A stretch of 64,000 nt of DNA from Sphingobium terrigena (lineage in GTDB: Bacteria > Pseudomonadota > Alphaproteobacteria > Sphingomonadales > Sphingomonadaceae). Below, one piece after another: positions 42,497 to 51,015 of the stretch. The DNA is taken from positions 82,022-146,021 of the forward strand of contig NZ_QVRA01000004.1 of NCBI RefSeq assembly GCF_003591655.1, given 5' to 3'. How positions within the stretch are numbered: the stretch's first letter is position 1; the number at the start of each line of letters is the position of its first letter. A program made the translations under genes and the position numbers. The notes under the pieces are model-generated. The model saw only the letters and a list, made by a program, of their open reading frames with translations, had not been told where the DNA came from and made no database searches.

Positions 42497-45042
42497 GCGT
42501 GATGCTGGTCCTGCTGGCGGCGGCCACGCCTGTCGTCGATGCCGATATCCAGGCGAAAATCGCGTCGATGACAGCGGCGCAAAAGGCCGCGCAACTGCAA
42601 TCGGGCGCACCGGCCGACGGCCCGGAACTGCCCGCCTATGACTATTGGAACGAGGCGCTGCACGGCCTGGCCCGCAATGGCGTGGCGACGGTATTCCCGC
42701 AGGCGATCGGCCTTGGCGCAACCTGGGACCCGGACCTGATGGAGCGGATCGGCACGGTGGTATCGACCGAGGCGCGCGCCAAATATAATGGCGTGCCTGG
42801 CAAGGACCGGCGGCGCTATCAGGGGCTGACCATATGGTCGCCCAACATCAATATTTTCCGCGATCCGCGCTGGGGCCGGGGACAGGAAACCTATGGTGAG
42901 GACCCGCGGCTGACCGGCAGCCTGGCCGTAGGCTATGTGAAGGGGTTGCAGGGACCGGACCTGTCGCAGCCCCGCGCCATCGCCACGCCCAAGCATCTGG
43001 TCGCACATAGCGGGCCGGAAGCCGGACGCGACAGTTTCAACGTCCAGTCCAGCGCCTATGATATGGAAGCGACATACCTGCCCGCCTTCCGCATGGCGCT
43101 GACGCAAGGCAAGGCGCTGTCGGTGATGTGTGCCTATAACAGCGTGCATGGCGTGCCGGTTTGTGCGTCCGACTGGCTGCTGAACCAGCGGGTGCGCAAG
43201 GATTGGGGCTTTGACGGGCTGGTCGTGTCGGATTGCGATGCGATCGGCAATATCAACCATTATCAGCGCTATCGCCAGACCAATGCTGCCGCGTCGGCGG
43301 TGGCGATCAATGCGGGCATGGACCTCAATTGCGGCAAAGCCTATGCCGCGCTGGACAAGGCGCTGGCGCAAGGGCTGACGACCAGCGCGACGGTCGATAC
43401 TGCGCTTGCCCGTACTTTTGCGGTGCGCAAGGCGCTGGGTGACGCATTTGGCGCGAAGAGCCGGTGGGACAGCATCCCGGCGAGCGCCGTCAATACGGCG
43501 GCCAATCAGGCGCTAGCGCTGGAAGCGGCGCGCAAGTCGCTGGTGCTGCTCCAGAATGACGGCGTCCTGCCGCTGAAGCGCGGAGCGCGCATTGCTGTTG
43601 TTGGTCCCAATGCCGATAGTCTGGATGTGCTGGAGGCCAATTATCATGGCACGGCTGCTGATCCCGCAACGCCGCTGACGGCGCTGCGCAAAAGGTTCGA
43701 CGTTCATTATGCCCAAGGATCGACCCTGGCGGAGGGCGTGCCGGTGGTCATCCCCGAAACCGCTTTTGCCACGGGTCTGAAAGCTGAATTTTTCGCTGAC
43801 CCGGCCATGACCGGCGCGCCGATCATTACGCAGACCCACAACAAGGTCGATTTCGACTGGAACCGGACATCGCCAGCACCCGGCGTCCCGTCCGATCGCT
43901 ATGGCGTGCGCTGGACCGGGACGTTGATGCCGGAAGGCGCAGGCGAACATGTCGTGCGAATCGATGTGCCGCGCTGTTTCGATTGCAATGGCCATGATGC
44001 GGTGCGGCTGTGGATCGATGACCAGCCGGTTATCGCCGATACAGGCGACAATAGCCAGGTAGAGGCACGGCTCGACTTTGATGATGCGCGGCCCCGCAAG
44101 ATTCGGTTGGAACTGTCGCACGCCAGCGAGGATGAAGGCATACGCCTGACCTGGGTCGCGCCGCCCCTGCCCCAGCGCAGCTATGCCGTGGCGCAAGCGC
44201 GGGCCGCGGACGCCGTGGTCGCCTTTGTCGGCCTGTCGCCAGCGGTCGAGGGCGAAGCGCTCCAGATCGAAGTGCCGGGCTTTTCGGGGGGCGACCGCAC
44301 CGATATTGCTTTGCCCCAGGCGCAGCAGCAATTGCTGGAGGCGGTGAAAGCCAGCGGCAGGCCATTGGTCGTCGTGCTGATGTCGGGCAGCGCGGTGGCC
44401 ATGCAATGGGCCAAGGACAATGCCAATGCGATCATTGCTGCCTGGTATCCCGGTCAGGCGGGCGGCACGGCGATCAGCGACCTGATCGAGGGACGCTATG
44501 CCCCGTCCGGTCGCCTGCCCGTCACCTTCTACGCCAGAACCCGCGACCTGCCCGCCTTCGTCGATTATAATATGCGGGAGCGGACCTATCGCTATTTCCA
44601 TGGCAGTCCGCTCTGGGGCTTTGGCCATGGCCTGAGCTACACGCAATTTGCCTATGACCGGGCCGAAGCGCCACCGGAGATAGCTGCCGGAGCCACGCTG
44701 ACCATCACGGCGCGACTGCGTAACAGCGGCGATCGTGATGGTGAGGAAGTGGCGCAGGCCTATCTGATCCCGCCCGAAGAATTGCGACGGATCGGCGATT
44801 TCAACGATCCGCTGTTGCGCCACAGCCTGGTCGGCTTCCAGCGGGTGATGCTCAAGAAAGGCAAGGACAAGATAGTGAGTTTCACGCTCGATCCGCGCGC
44901 CTTGTCGACAGTGGATCGTGATGGCCTGCGGGCGGTGCGGCCCGGCGCCTATCGCCTGTTTATCGGTGGTGGACAGCCGGGCGAAGCAAGCGGCGTGGAG
45001 GTTCCCTTCACGATCAGCGGAATGCAGGAATTGCCCAAATGA
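42493..45042 (+). CDS. GH3 glycosidase of the beta-xylosidase type with PA14 insert
   Basis: An 849-residue exported GH3 enzyme. The N-terminal barrel has DYWNEALHGLARNGVATVFP and VVSTEARAKYNG, sequences typical of plant and bacterial beta-xylosidases. The nucleophile is Asp247 in LVVSDCDAIGN. A PA14 domain (about residues 428-565, with CFDCNGHDAVRLWIDD) interrupts the second domain, and a fibronectin-like end follows. A beta-1,2-xylosidase acting on plant N-glycan is the best inference. Start: TTG 42493 overlaps the upstream stop (TTGA) with GGGAG upstream; ATG 42502 is the alternative. Confidence 0.88.
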   Translation: MSVMLVLLAAATPVVDADIQAKIASMTAAQKAAQLQSGAPADGPELPAYDYWNEALHGLARNGVATVFPQAIGLGATWDPDLMERIGTVVSTEARAKYNGVPGKDRRRYQGLTIWSPNINIFRDPRWGRGQETYGEDPRLTGSLAVGYVKGLQGPDLSQPRAIATPKHLVAHSGPEAGRDSFNVQSSAYDMEATYLPAFRMALTQGKALSVMCAYNSVHGVPVCASDWLLNQRVRKDWGFDGLVVSDCDAIGNINHYQRYRQTNAAASAVAINAGMDLNCGKAYAALDKALAQGLTTSATVDTALARTFAVRKALGDAFGAKSRWDSIPASAVNTAANQALALEAARKSLVLLQNDGVLPLKRGARIAVVGPNADSLDVLEANYHGTAADPATPLTALRKRFDVHYAQGSTLAEGVPVVIPETAFATGLKAEFFADPAMTGAPIITQTHNKVDFDWNRTSPAPGVPSDRYGVRWTGTLMPEGAGEHVVRIDVPRCFDCNGHDAVRLWIDDQPVIADTGDNSQVEARLDFDDARPRKIRLELSHASEDEGIRLTWVAPPLPQRSYAVAQARAADAVVAFVGLSPAVEGEALQIEVPGFSGGDRTDIALPQAQQQLLEAVKASGRPLVVVLMSGSAVAMQWAKDNANAIIAAWYPGQAGGTAISDLIEGRYAPSGRLPVTFYARTRDLPAFVDYNMRERTYRYFHGSPLWGFGHGLSYTQFAYDRAEAPPEIAAGATLTITARLRNSGDRDGEEVAQAYLIPPEELRRIGDFNDPLLRHSLVGFQRVMLKKGKDKIVSFTLDPRALSTVDRDGLRAVRPGAYRLFIGGGQPGEASGVEVPFTISGMQELPK

Positions 45043-46466
45043 GGATGGATCGCCGCGCCATGATCGCCGCCAGTCTGGCCATGGCGGCGACGCCAGCCGT
45101 CGGCGCTGCGCCGCGCGCCGCCAGCAAGCGCCCTGCCCCGGCCGATCGCCGCTTCACCAGCCCGGCGGTAGAGCGCGAGATTGCCCGTATTTCGGCGCGG
45201 ATCGGCGATCCCGAACTGCGATGGATGTTCGGCAATTGCTATCCCAACACGCTCGATACGACCGTGTTCATGGACGAAGTGGACGGCAGGCCAGACGCCT
45301 TCGTCATCACCGGCGACATTGAATGTCTGTGGCTGCGCGACAGTTCGGCGCAGCTTAATCCCTATGTGCATCTGGCGCGCGACGATGCCGCACTGCGCCA
45401 GCTGTTCCGCGGTCTGATCGCCCGGCAGGCACGTTCGATCCTGATCGATCCCTATGCCAATGCCTTCATGCGCGATCCCGCCGCCAGGACCAGCCTGCCC
45501 TGGGCGCTGGCCGACGATACCGACATGAAACCGGGTGTCGCGGAGCGGAAATGGGAGGTGGACTCGCTCTGCTATCCGATGCGGCTGGCGCATGATTATT
45601 GGCGTGCGAGCGGCGATGCCGCGCCGTTCGATGCGCTGTGGCGTGACGGTGCGCGCGCCAGCATCCGCACCTTCCGCGAACAGCAGCGCAAGGATGGTCC
45701 CGGTCCCTATCGCTTCTTGCGGCGCGACAGGCTGGCCACCGAAACGCTGATCCTGAACGGCTATGGCGCGCCGACACGCAAGGTCGGGATGATCCACAGC
45801 ATGTATCGCCCGTCCGACGATGCCTGCATCTTTCCCTTCCTGGTCCCCGCCAATCTGTTCGCGGTGGCGGCGCTGCGCAAACTGGCGATCGTGGCGAGCG
45901 AGGCAGCGAAGGACGATGCGCTGGCCCGCGATGCCAAGGCACTGGCCGATGAGGTCGAGGTTGCCACCCGCGCCCATGGGACGATGATCGATCCGGCCAC
46001 CGGCGACCGGCTCTGGGCCTATGAGGTGGATGGTTTTGGTAACGGCCATTTCATGGACGACGCCAATGTTCCGAGCCTGTCGGCGCTGGCCTATCTGGGC
46101 GCGGTGCCCGCCGATGACCCGCTGTTCCGGCGGACGGCTGCGGCCGCGTGGAGCGAGCGCAACCCCTATTTCTTCAAGGGCAAGGCCGCCGAGGGGATTG
46201 GCGGTCCCCATGCCGGGTTGCGCATGATCTGGCCCATGGCGATCGTCATGCGCGCCATGAACAGCGAGGATGACGCCATCATCCGCCAGTGCCTGCGCTG
46301 GCTCAAGGCCAGTCATGCCGGGACCGGTTTCATGCATGAGGCTTTCGATCAGGATGATCCCAAGAGCTTTACGCGCCACTGGTTCGCCTGGGCCAACGGG
46401 CTGTTCGGAGAGCTGATGCTTGACCTCGCGCGGCGCAAGCCTGCTTTGCTGGGAGAGAGAGTATGA
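45039..46466 (+). CDS. Exo-alpha-1,6-mannosidase, GH125
   Basis: A 475-residue metal-independent alpha-mannosidase of GH125 (formerly DUF1237). A twin-arginine-like leader MRMDRRAMIAASLAMAA precedes the enzyme. Family segments are GNCYPNTLDTTVF, GDIECLWLRDSSAQLNPYV, WEVDSLCYPMRLAHDYW, GMIHSMYRPSDDA and FMHEAFDQDDP. It should remove the alpha-1,6-mannose of the N-glycan core. ATGA overlaps on both sides. Confidence 0.93.
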   Translation: MRMDRRAMIAASLAMAATPAVGAAPRAASKRPAPADRRFTSPAVEREIARISARIGDPELRWMFGNCYPNTLDTTVFMDEVDGRPDAFVITGDIECLWLRDSSAQLNPYVHLARDDAALRQLFRGLIARQARSILIDPYANAFMRDPAARTSLPWALADDTDMKPGVAERKWEVDSLCYPMRLAHDYWRASGDAAPFDALWRDGARASIRTFREQQRKDGPGPYRFLRRDRLATETLILNGYGAPTRKVGMIHSMYRPSDDACIFPFLVPANLFAVAALRKLAIVASEAAKDDALARDAKALADEVEVATRAHGTMIDPATGDRLWAYEVDGFGNGHFMDDANVPSLSALAYLGAVPADDPLFRRTAAAAWSERNPYFFKGKAAEGIGGPHAGLRMIWPMAIVMRAMNSEDDAIIRQCLRWLKASHAGTGFMHEAFDQDDPKSFTRHWFAWANGLFGELMLDLARRKPALLGERV

Positions 46467-48757
46467 CCCGCCTGACCCGCCGCGCGCTGCTGGCGAGCAG
46501 CGGTGCGCTGACGCTGGCCGGAGCCTTCCGGCTGGATGCCGCGACGGTGGCAGCGACCCCGCCCGACCTGTTCGTCGGCACCGGTGGTGATGGCCACACC
46601 TTCCCCGGCGCGTCCATGCCCTTTGGCATGGTGCAATTGTCGCCCGACACCGACACGGCGCGATGGGACACCTGTTCGGGCTATCATCATGGCGATGCGT
46701 CGCTGCTGGGCTTTTCACACAGCCATTTGTCGGGGACCGGGATCGGCGATATGCTGGACTTGCTGGTGGTGCCGACGCGCGGCCCGGTGCGCTTGCAGCC
46801 GGGGCCGATCGACCTGTCCGAACCGGGCTATCGCCAGCGATATAGCGGTGAGCGGGCCGAGCCGGGCTATTATGCCGTCATGCTGGAAAGCGGGGTACGG
46901 GCGGAACTGACGGTGACGCCGCGGACCGGCATCCATCGCTATCATTTCCCCGCAGGGCCGGGCCATGTGCTGATCGACCTGAGCCACCTCGTCATGGAAG
47001 GGCCGGGCGAGGCGCCGCTGATCGACGAGGCGGCGCTGCGTTGGGACGGCATGATGCTGACCGGCACGCGGCGGGTGTTTCGCTGGGCGAAGGGGCGGCG
47101 CATCTTCTTTGCGATGCAATTGTCCCGGCAGCCGGACGGAATCGATTTTTTCGGTGATGAGGATGCACCCGCAGGCTCCACCGGCGTCACCGGAAAGCGG
47201 CTGAAGGCCGTGCTGCATTTTGACGATGCCGGACGGGTGCCGTTGCTGATCCGCTGTGGCATATCGGCGGTCGATCAGCATGGGGCCATCGCCAATCTGA
47301 AGGCCGAGGCGCGGCATTGGAATTTCGATCGCTATCGCGCTGCCGCGAAAAAGGCCTGGGATGCGGAACTGGGCCATATTCAGGTGGAAGGCGGCACGGC
47401 GGAGCAGCGCACGATCCTGTCTTCGGCGCTGTATCATGCAAGCCTGGGGCCGACGCTCTTTTCCGATGTCGACGGGCACTATGTCGGGCTGGATCGGCAG
47501 GTTCACCAGCTGGCCGATGGCGAGCAGGCCTATAGCGCCTATTCGCTATGGGACACCTATCGCGCCTTTCACCCGCTCCAGACCTTGATCCGGCCAAAGC
47601 AGGCGGCGGCGTTCACGTCCGACCTGATCCGCCAGACGCAGCAAAGCCCGTTCGGGCCGCCGGTCTGGCCATTGCAGGGCGTGGAGACCGGCTGCATGAT
47701 TGGCTGGCACAGCGTTGCGGTGCTGGCCGAAGCGCGGGCCAAGGGCATCCCTGCCGATTATGCCGCTGCCTGGCCGGGGATCGAGAAGCGGCTGTTCGAC
47801 TGGTCGACCCCGCATCTCGACAACAGCCTGGGCATTCGCGAATATGACGAGATGGGGTTCATCCCCGCAGACCGCATTTTTGAAAGCGTGTCGCGCGTGC
47901 TGGAATATAGCTATGACGACTATGCCGCCGCGCATATCGCCGATGCCGCTGGCGCGGGCGAACGGGCAGCACGACTGCGGCAGCGGTGTGGCAACTGGCG
48001 CAATGTTTTCGATACGGAAACCGGCTTTGCCCGGCCGCGCCTAGCCGATGGGCGGTGGGCCGAACCCTTTGCCCCCAATGGCATTGGTCATTCCAAGAAG
48101 TGGCGCGATTTTACCGAGAGCAATAGCTGGCAGGCCACATTTCTGAACCAGCACGACGTGTATGGCCTGATCGCGGCAATGGGCGGGGACGCCGCTTTCG
48201 AGGCCAAGCTGGACGGGTTGTTTACCGCCGATTCCACCCTGCCCGAAGGCGCGCCGCCAGACATTAGCGGGCTGGTCGGCCAATATGCCCATGGCAATGA
48301 ACCCAGCCATCATGTCGCCTATCTCTACGCCTATTGCGGGGCGGCGTGGAAAACGCAGGCGATGGTCCGGCGATTGATGGCGCAGATGTACAAGGCCGCG
48401 CCCGACGGCATTATCGGCAATGACGATTGCGGGCAGATGAGCGCCTGGTTCATCCTGTCGGCGCTGGGTTTCTATCCGGTCGATCCGGTGAGCGCGACCT
48501 ATGTGCTGGGTAGTCCCCTGTTCGAGCGGGCGATCGTGCGGCTGGGCGAAGGCCGCAAACTGGTGATCGAGGCACCGGGGAACAGCGCCGCCACGCCCTA
48601 TGTGCGCGCCGTCAGCTGGAACGGGCAGCCATGGACGAAAAGCTGGATCGGCCATGCCGATCTGGTCAGGGGCGGCACGCTGCGGTTCGAGATGAGCGAC
48701 ACGCCGAACAAAAGCTTTGCCGCGCGGGTCGAGGACCGCCCCGGCCACCCCGCATGA
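46463..48757 (+). CDS. Alpha-mannosidase, GH92
   Basis: A 764-residue calcium-dependent exo-alpha-mannosidase. The leader MTRLTRRALLASSGALTLAG looks like a Tat signal. Family motifs are VGTGGDGHTFPGASMPFGM, SGYHHGDASLLGFSHSHLSG, AYSLWDTYRAFHPL and GNDDCGQMSAWFILSALGFY. GH92 enzymes cut alpha-1,2, -1,3 or other mannose links; here the alpha-1,3-mannose of the core is likely. Coupled by ATGA to both neighbours. Confidence 0.94.
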   Translation: MTRLTRRALLASSGALTLAGAFRLDAATVAATPPDLFVGTGGDGHTFPGASMPFGMVQLSPDTDTARWDTCSGYHHGDASLLGFSHSHLSGTGIGDMLDLLVVPTRGPVRLQPGPIDLSEPGYRQRYSGERAEPGYYAVMLESGVRAELTVTPRTGIHRYHFPAGPGHVLIDLSHLVMEGPGEAPLIDEAALRWDGMMLTGTRRVFRWAKGRRIFFAMQLSRQPDGIDFFGDEDAPAGSTGVTGKRLKAVLHFDDAGRVPLLIRCGISAVDQHGAIANLKAEARHWNFDRYRAAAKKAWDAELGHIQVEGGTAEQRTILSSALYHASLGPTLFSDVDGHYVGLDRQVHQLADGEQAYSAYSLWDTYRAFHPLQTLIRPKQAAAFTSDLIRQTQQSPFGPPVWPLQGVETGCMIGWHSVAVLAEARAKGIPADYAAAWPGIEKRLFDWSTPHLDNSLGIREYDEMGFIPADRIFESVSRVLEYSYDDYAAAHIADAAGAGERAARLRQRCGNWRNVFDTETGFARPRLADGRWAEPFAPNGIGHSKKWRDFTESNSWQATFLNQHDVYGLIAAMGGDAAFEAKLDGLFTADSTLPEGAPPDISGLVGQYAHGNEPSHHVAYLYAYCGAAWKTQAMVRRLMAQMYKAAPDGIIGNDDCGQMSAWFILSALGFYPVDPVSATYVLGSPLFERAIVRLGEGRKLVIEAPGNSAATPYVRAVSWNGQPWTKSWIGHADLVRGGTLRFEMSDTPNKSFAARVEDRPGHPA

Positions 48758-51015
48758 GCCTAGTCGCCGCCCTGATGCTGGCGACCGCGACCGGCGCAGT
48801 GCCCGCGCCGGTCGCGCTTCAATCCGTCTGCGTCGAGGGGGAGCCGGTCGCGGCCGGGCTGCTTCGGCAGAGGCTGGCGGAACGTGGCGCGCGAGCGGCG
48901 GGATGCGGGGTGCGCGTGCGGATGATCGAGGCGCGCGGGATGGCAGCAGAGGCGTTCCGCATCGACCGGCGGGGTGACAGCATCATGATCCGGGCCAAGG
49001 GAACCCGCGGCCTGATCTATGGCGCGGGATGGGTGCTGCGCCATACTGATGGCCTGATGTTGAGGCTGGATGCGCCGGTCGCCGAGCAGCCCCGGCAGGC
49101 GGTGCGTGGGACGCAGATCGGCTATCGGTTCAAGAATAACAGCTACGACGCCTGGACCCCGGCGATGCTGCGGCGGCGGATCGAGGATTTCGCGCTGTGG
49201 GGGGCAAACCGCATCCAGATCATCGCGCCGCGATCCGACGACGCGCCGACATCGCCGCTGATGCCGGTGCCGCCGGAGCAGGCGGTTGCTGCCATGGCAG
49301 GGGCAGCCGCAGCGCTGGGTCTGGATGTCGCGATTTTCTATCCCGCGCTGGAGGATTATGACGGCGGCGCAGCAGATGCTGCGGAGGCGGCGCGGCTCGA
49401 TGTGCTGTTGCGCAGCCTGCCCAAGGTCGATGCGCTCTATATTCCCGGTGGCGACCCCGGCCATAGCCCGCCCGACCGGCTTTTCCCGCTCGCCCGGCGG
49501 CTGGCAGCCGTGTTGCGCGGGCGCTTTCCGAAGGCGGAACTGCTGTTGTCAACGCAGGGGTTCGATGCGGCGGGACTGGATGCCTTTTACACGCAGCTGG
49601 TGAAACAGCCGCGCTGGCTGAGCGGCATTTTCGTCGGGCCGCAGACGCGGGAGAGCGTGGCGGCGCATCTGCACCGGATCGCCGGGCGATATCCGGTCGA
49701 GCTGTATCCCGATACGGCCCATGCGATGCAGGCGCAGTTGCCGGTGCCGGACTGGCACCCGGCCTTTGCGCTGACGCAGGGGCGCGAGCCGGTGAACCCG
49801 CGACCGGCGGCGATGCAGGCGGCCTTCGATCATCTGTCGCCTGGGACACGGGGCGCGGTCAGCTATTCCGAAGGGGTCAATGACGACTGGAATGTCCATC
49901 AATGGCTGGCGCTGGGATGGAAAGCCGACACTGAGCTGGACATAGCAAAACAATATTCGCGCTTCTATATCGGCGACCTGGCCTTTGCCACGATCCCGGC
50001 GATGCTGGAGGCGAACTGGCGGGGCGATCCGGCGGACAATGTCGGGATTGATGCAACGCTTGACGCTATTGATCGCATCAAATCAACGCGTTGGCAGGCC
50101 GATCTTTATCGTTATCGCGCGGTCTATGACGCTTTGGTGCGCGCACGGTTGATGGGCGCGAGGGCGCGGCAGGCGGAGGCGCTGTATACGTTGCGGCAGA
50201 CGCCGGGTATTGGGCCTGACGCAGCCGTGGCGGGCGCGCGCTTTGCCTATGCGCGGCCGGACGCGGAACGGGTGGCGACGCTGCACGAGCGTTTGGTGCT
50301 TCTGGCGGACCAACTATGGACGAAGGCCGGGATGCAGCTGTCGGTCGCGCGGCATGGCGCGTCCCACTGGCGGCGGGGTGCCAATCTGGACCGGGCGATG
50401 ATCGACCTGAACGATAGGGTCGCGGTGGAGCGGGACATGACTGCGGCGCTGGCGTTGGCTACACGAGCCGAGCAGGTCAAAGCGCTGGTCGCGATCGGCG
50501 ACCGGTGGGGCATGGCGGATTTGGCGCTTTACGATGATCTGGGCGACCCCGGTAATGAGCCGCATCTGGTGCGCGGGCCGGGCTATCCCGACGATCCGCA
50601 ACTGTGGCGCAGTGCGATTGACGGGGTAGCTGGACATAGCCCGGACGAAGGCTGGCGCATGGCGGAACTCAGCTATGCCGAGGCGCTATATGAACAGCCG
50701 CTCATGCTTCATTATGAGGGGCTGGAAAAGAACCGCGCCTACCGGCTGCGCTACACATGGGCGGGCGAGGATTATGTGCTGCCGCTGACGCTGACCGCCA
50801 ATGGGGTGCAACTGCCTGCCCCACCCGTGCGCAGCGCCAATCCGCAGCGCGTCGAACTGGCCATACCGCAAGCGCTGACCGCCGGTGGCACGCTCGACCT
50901 GAGCTGGACCCGACCGCCCGGCATCGGCGGCGGCGGGCGTGGACGGCAGATTGCCGAAGTGTGGCTGATCCCCCAGCCGTTGAACCAAGACTTGCCTAAC
51001 GGAGCCAAACCATGA
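48754..51015 (+). CDS. Secreted putative glycoside hydrolase of unrecognised family
   Basis: A 753-residue protein with a signal peptide (MSLVAALMLATATGAVPAP). Residues 20-100 resemble the small alpha/beta domain found before GH20, GH67 and GH84 barrels. A probable TIM barrel follows, with GTQIGYRFKNNSYDAWTPAM, GANRIQIIAPRSDD, ALYIPGGDPGHSPP, VELYPDTAHAMQAQLPVPDW and YSEGVNDDWN. The C-terminal 350 residues are helical, then a beta domain. The APRSDD segment recalls APKDD of GH84, but I cannot place the protein in a known family. It is locked between GH92 and GH29 by 4-base overlaps, so a role on N-glycans (for example an unidentified GlcNAc or core cleavage) is inferred. Confidence 0.7.
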   Translation: MSLVAALMLATATGAVPAPVALQSVCVEGEPVAAGLLRQRLAERGARAAGCGVRVRMIEARGMAAEAFRIDRRGDSIMIRAKGTRGLIYGAGWVLRHTDGLMLRLDAPVAEQPRQAVRGTQIGYRFKNNSYDAWTPAMLRRRIEDFALWGANRIQIIAPRSDDAPTSPLMPVPPEQAVAAMAGAAAALGLDVAIFYPALEDYDGGAADAAEAARLDVLLRSLPKVDALYIPGGDPGHSPPDRLFPLARRLAAVLRGRFPKAELLLSTQGFDAAGLDAFYTQLVKQPRWLSGIFVGPQTRESVAAHLHRIAGRYPVELYPDTAHAMQAQLPVPDWHPAFALTQGREPVNPRPAAMQAAFDHLSPGTRGAVSYSEGVNDDWNVHQWLALGWKADTELDIAKQYSRFYIGDLAFATIPAMLEANWRGDPADNVGIDATLDAIDRIKSTRWQADLYRYRAVYDALVRARLMGARARQAEALYTLRQTPGIGPDAAVAGARFAYARPDAERVATLHERLVLLADQLWTKAGMQLSVARHGASHWRRGANLDRAMIDLNDRVAVERDMTAALALATRAEQVKALVAIGDRWGMADLALYDDLGDPGNEPHLVRGPGYPDDPQLWRSAIDGVAGHSPDEGWRMAELSYAEALYEQPLMLHYEGLEKNRAYRLRYTWAGEDYVLPLTLTANGVQLPAPPVRSANPQRVELAIPQALTAGGTLDLSWTRPPGIGGGGRGRQIAEVWLIPQPLNQDLPNGAKP

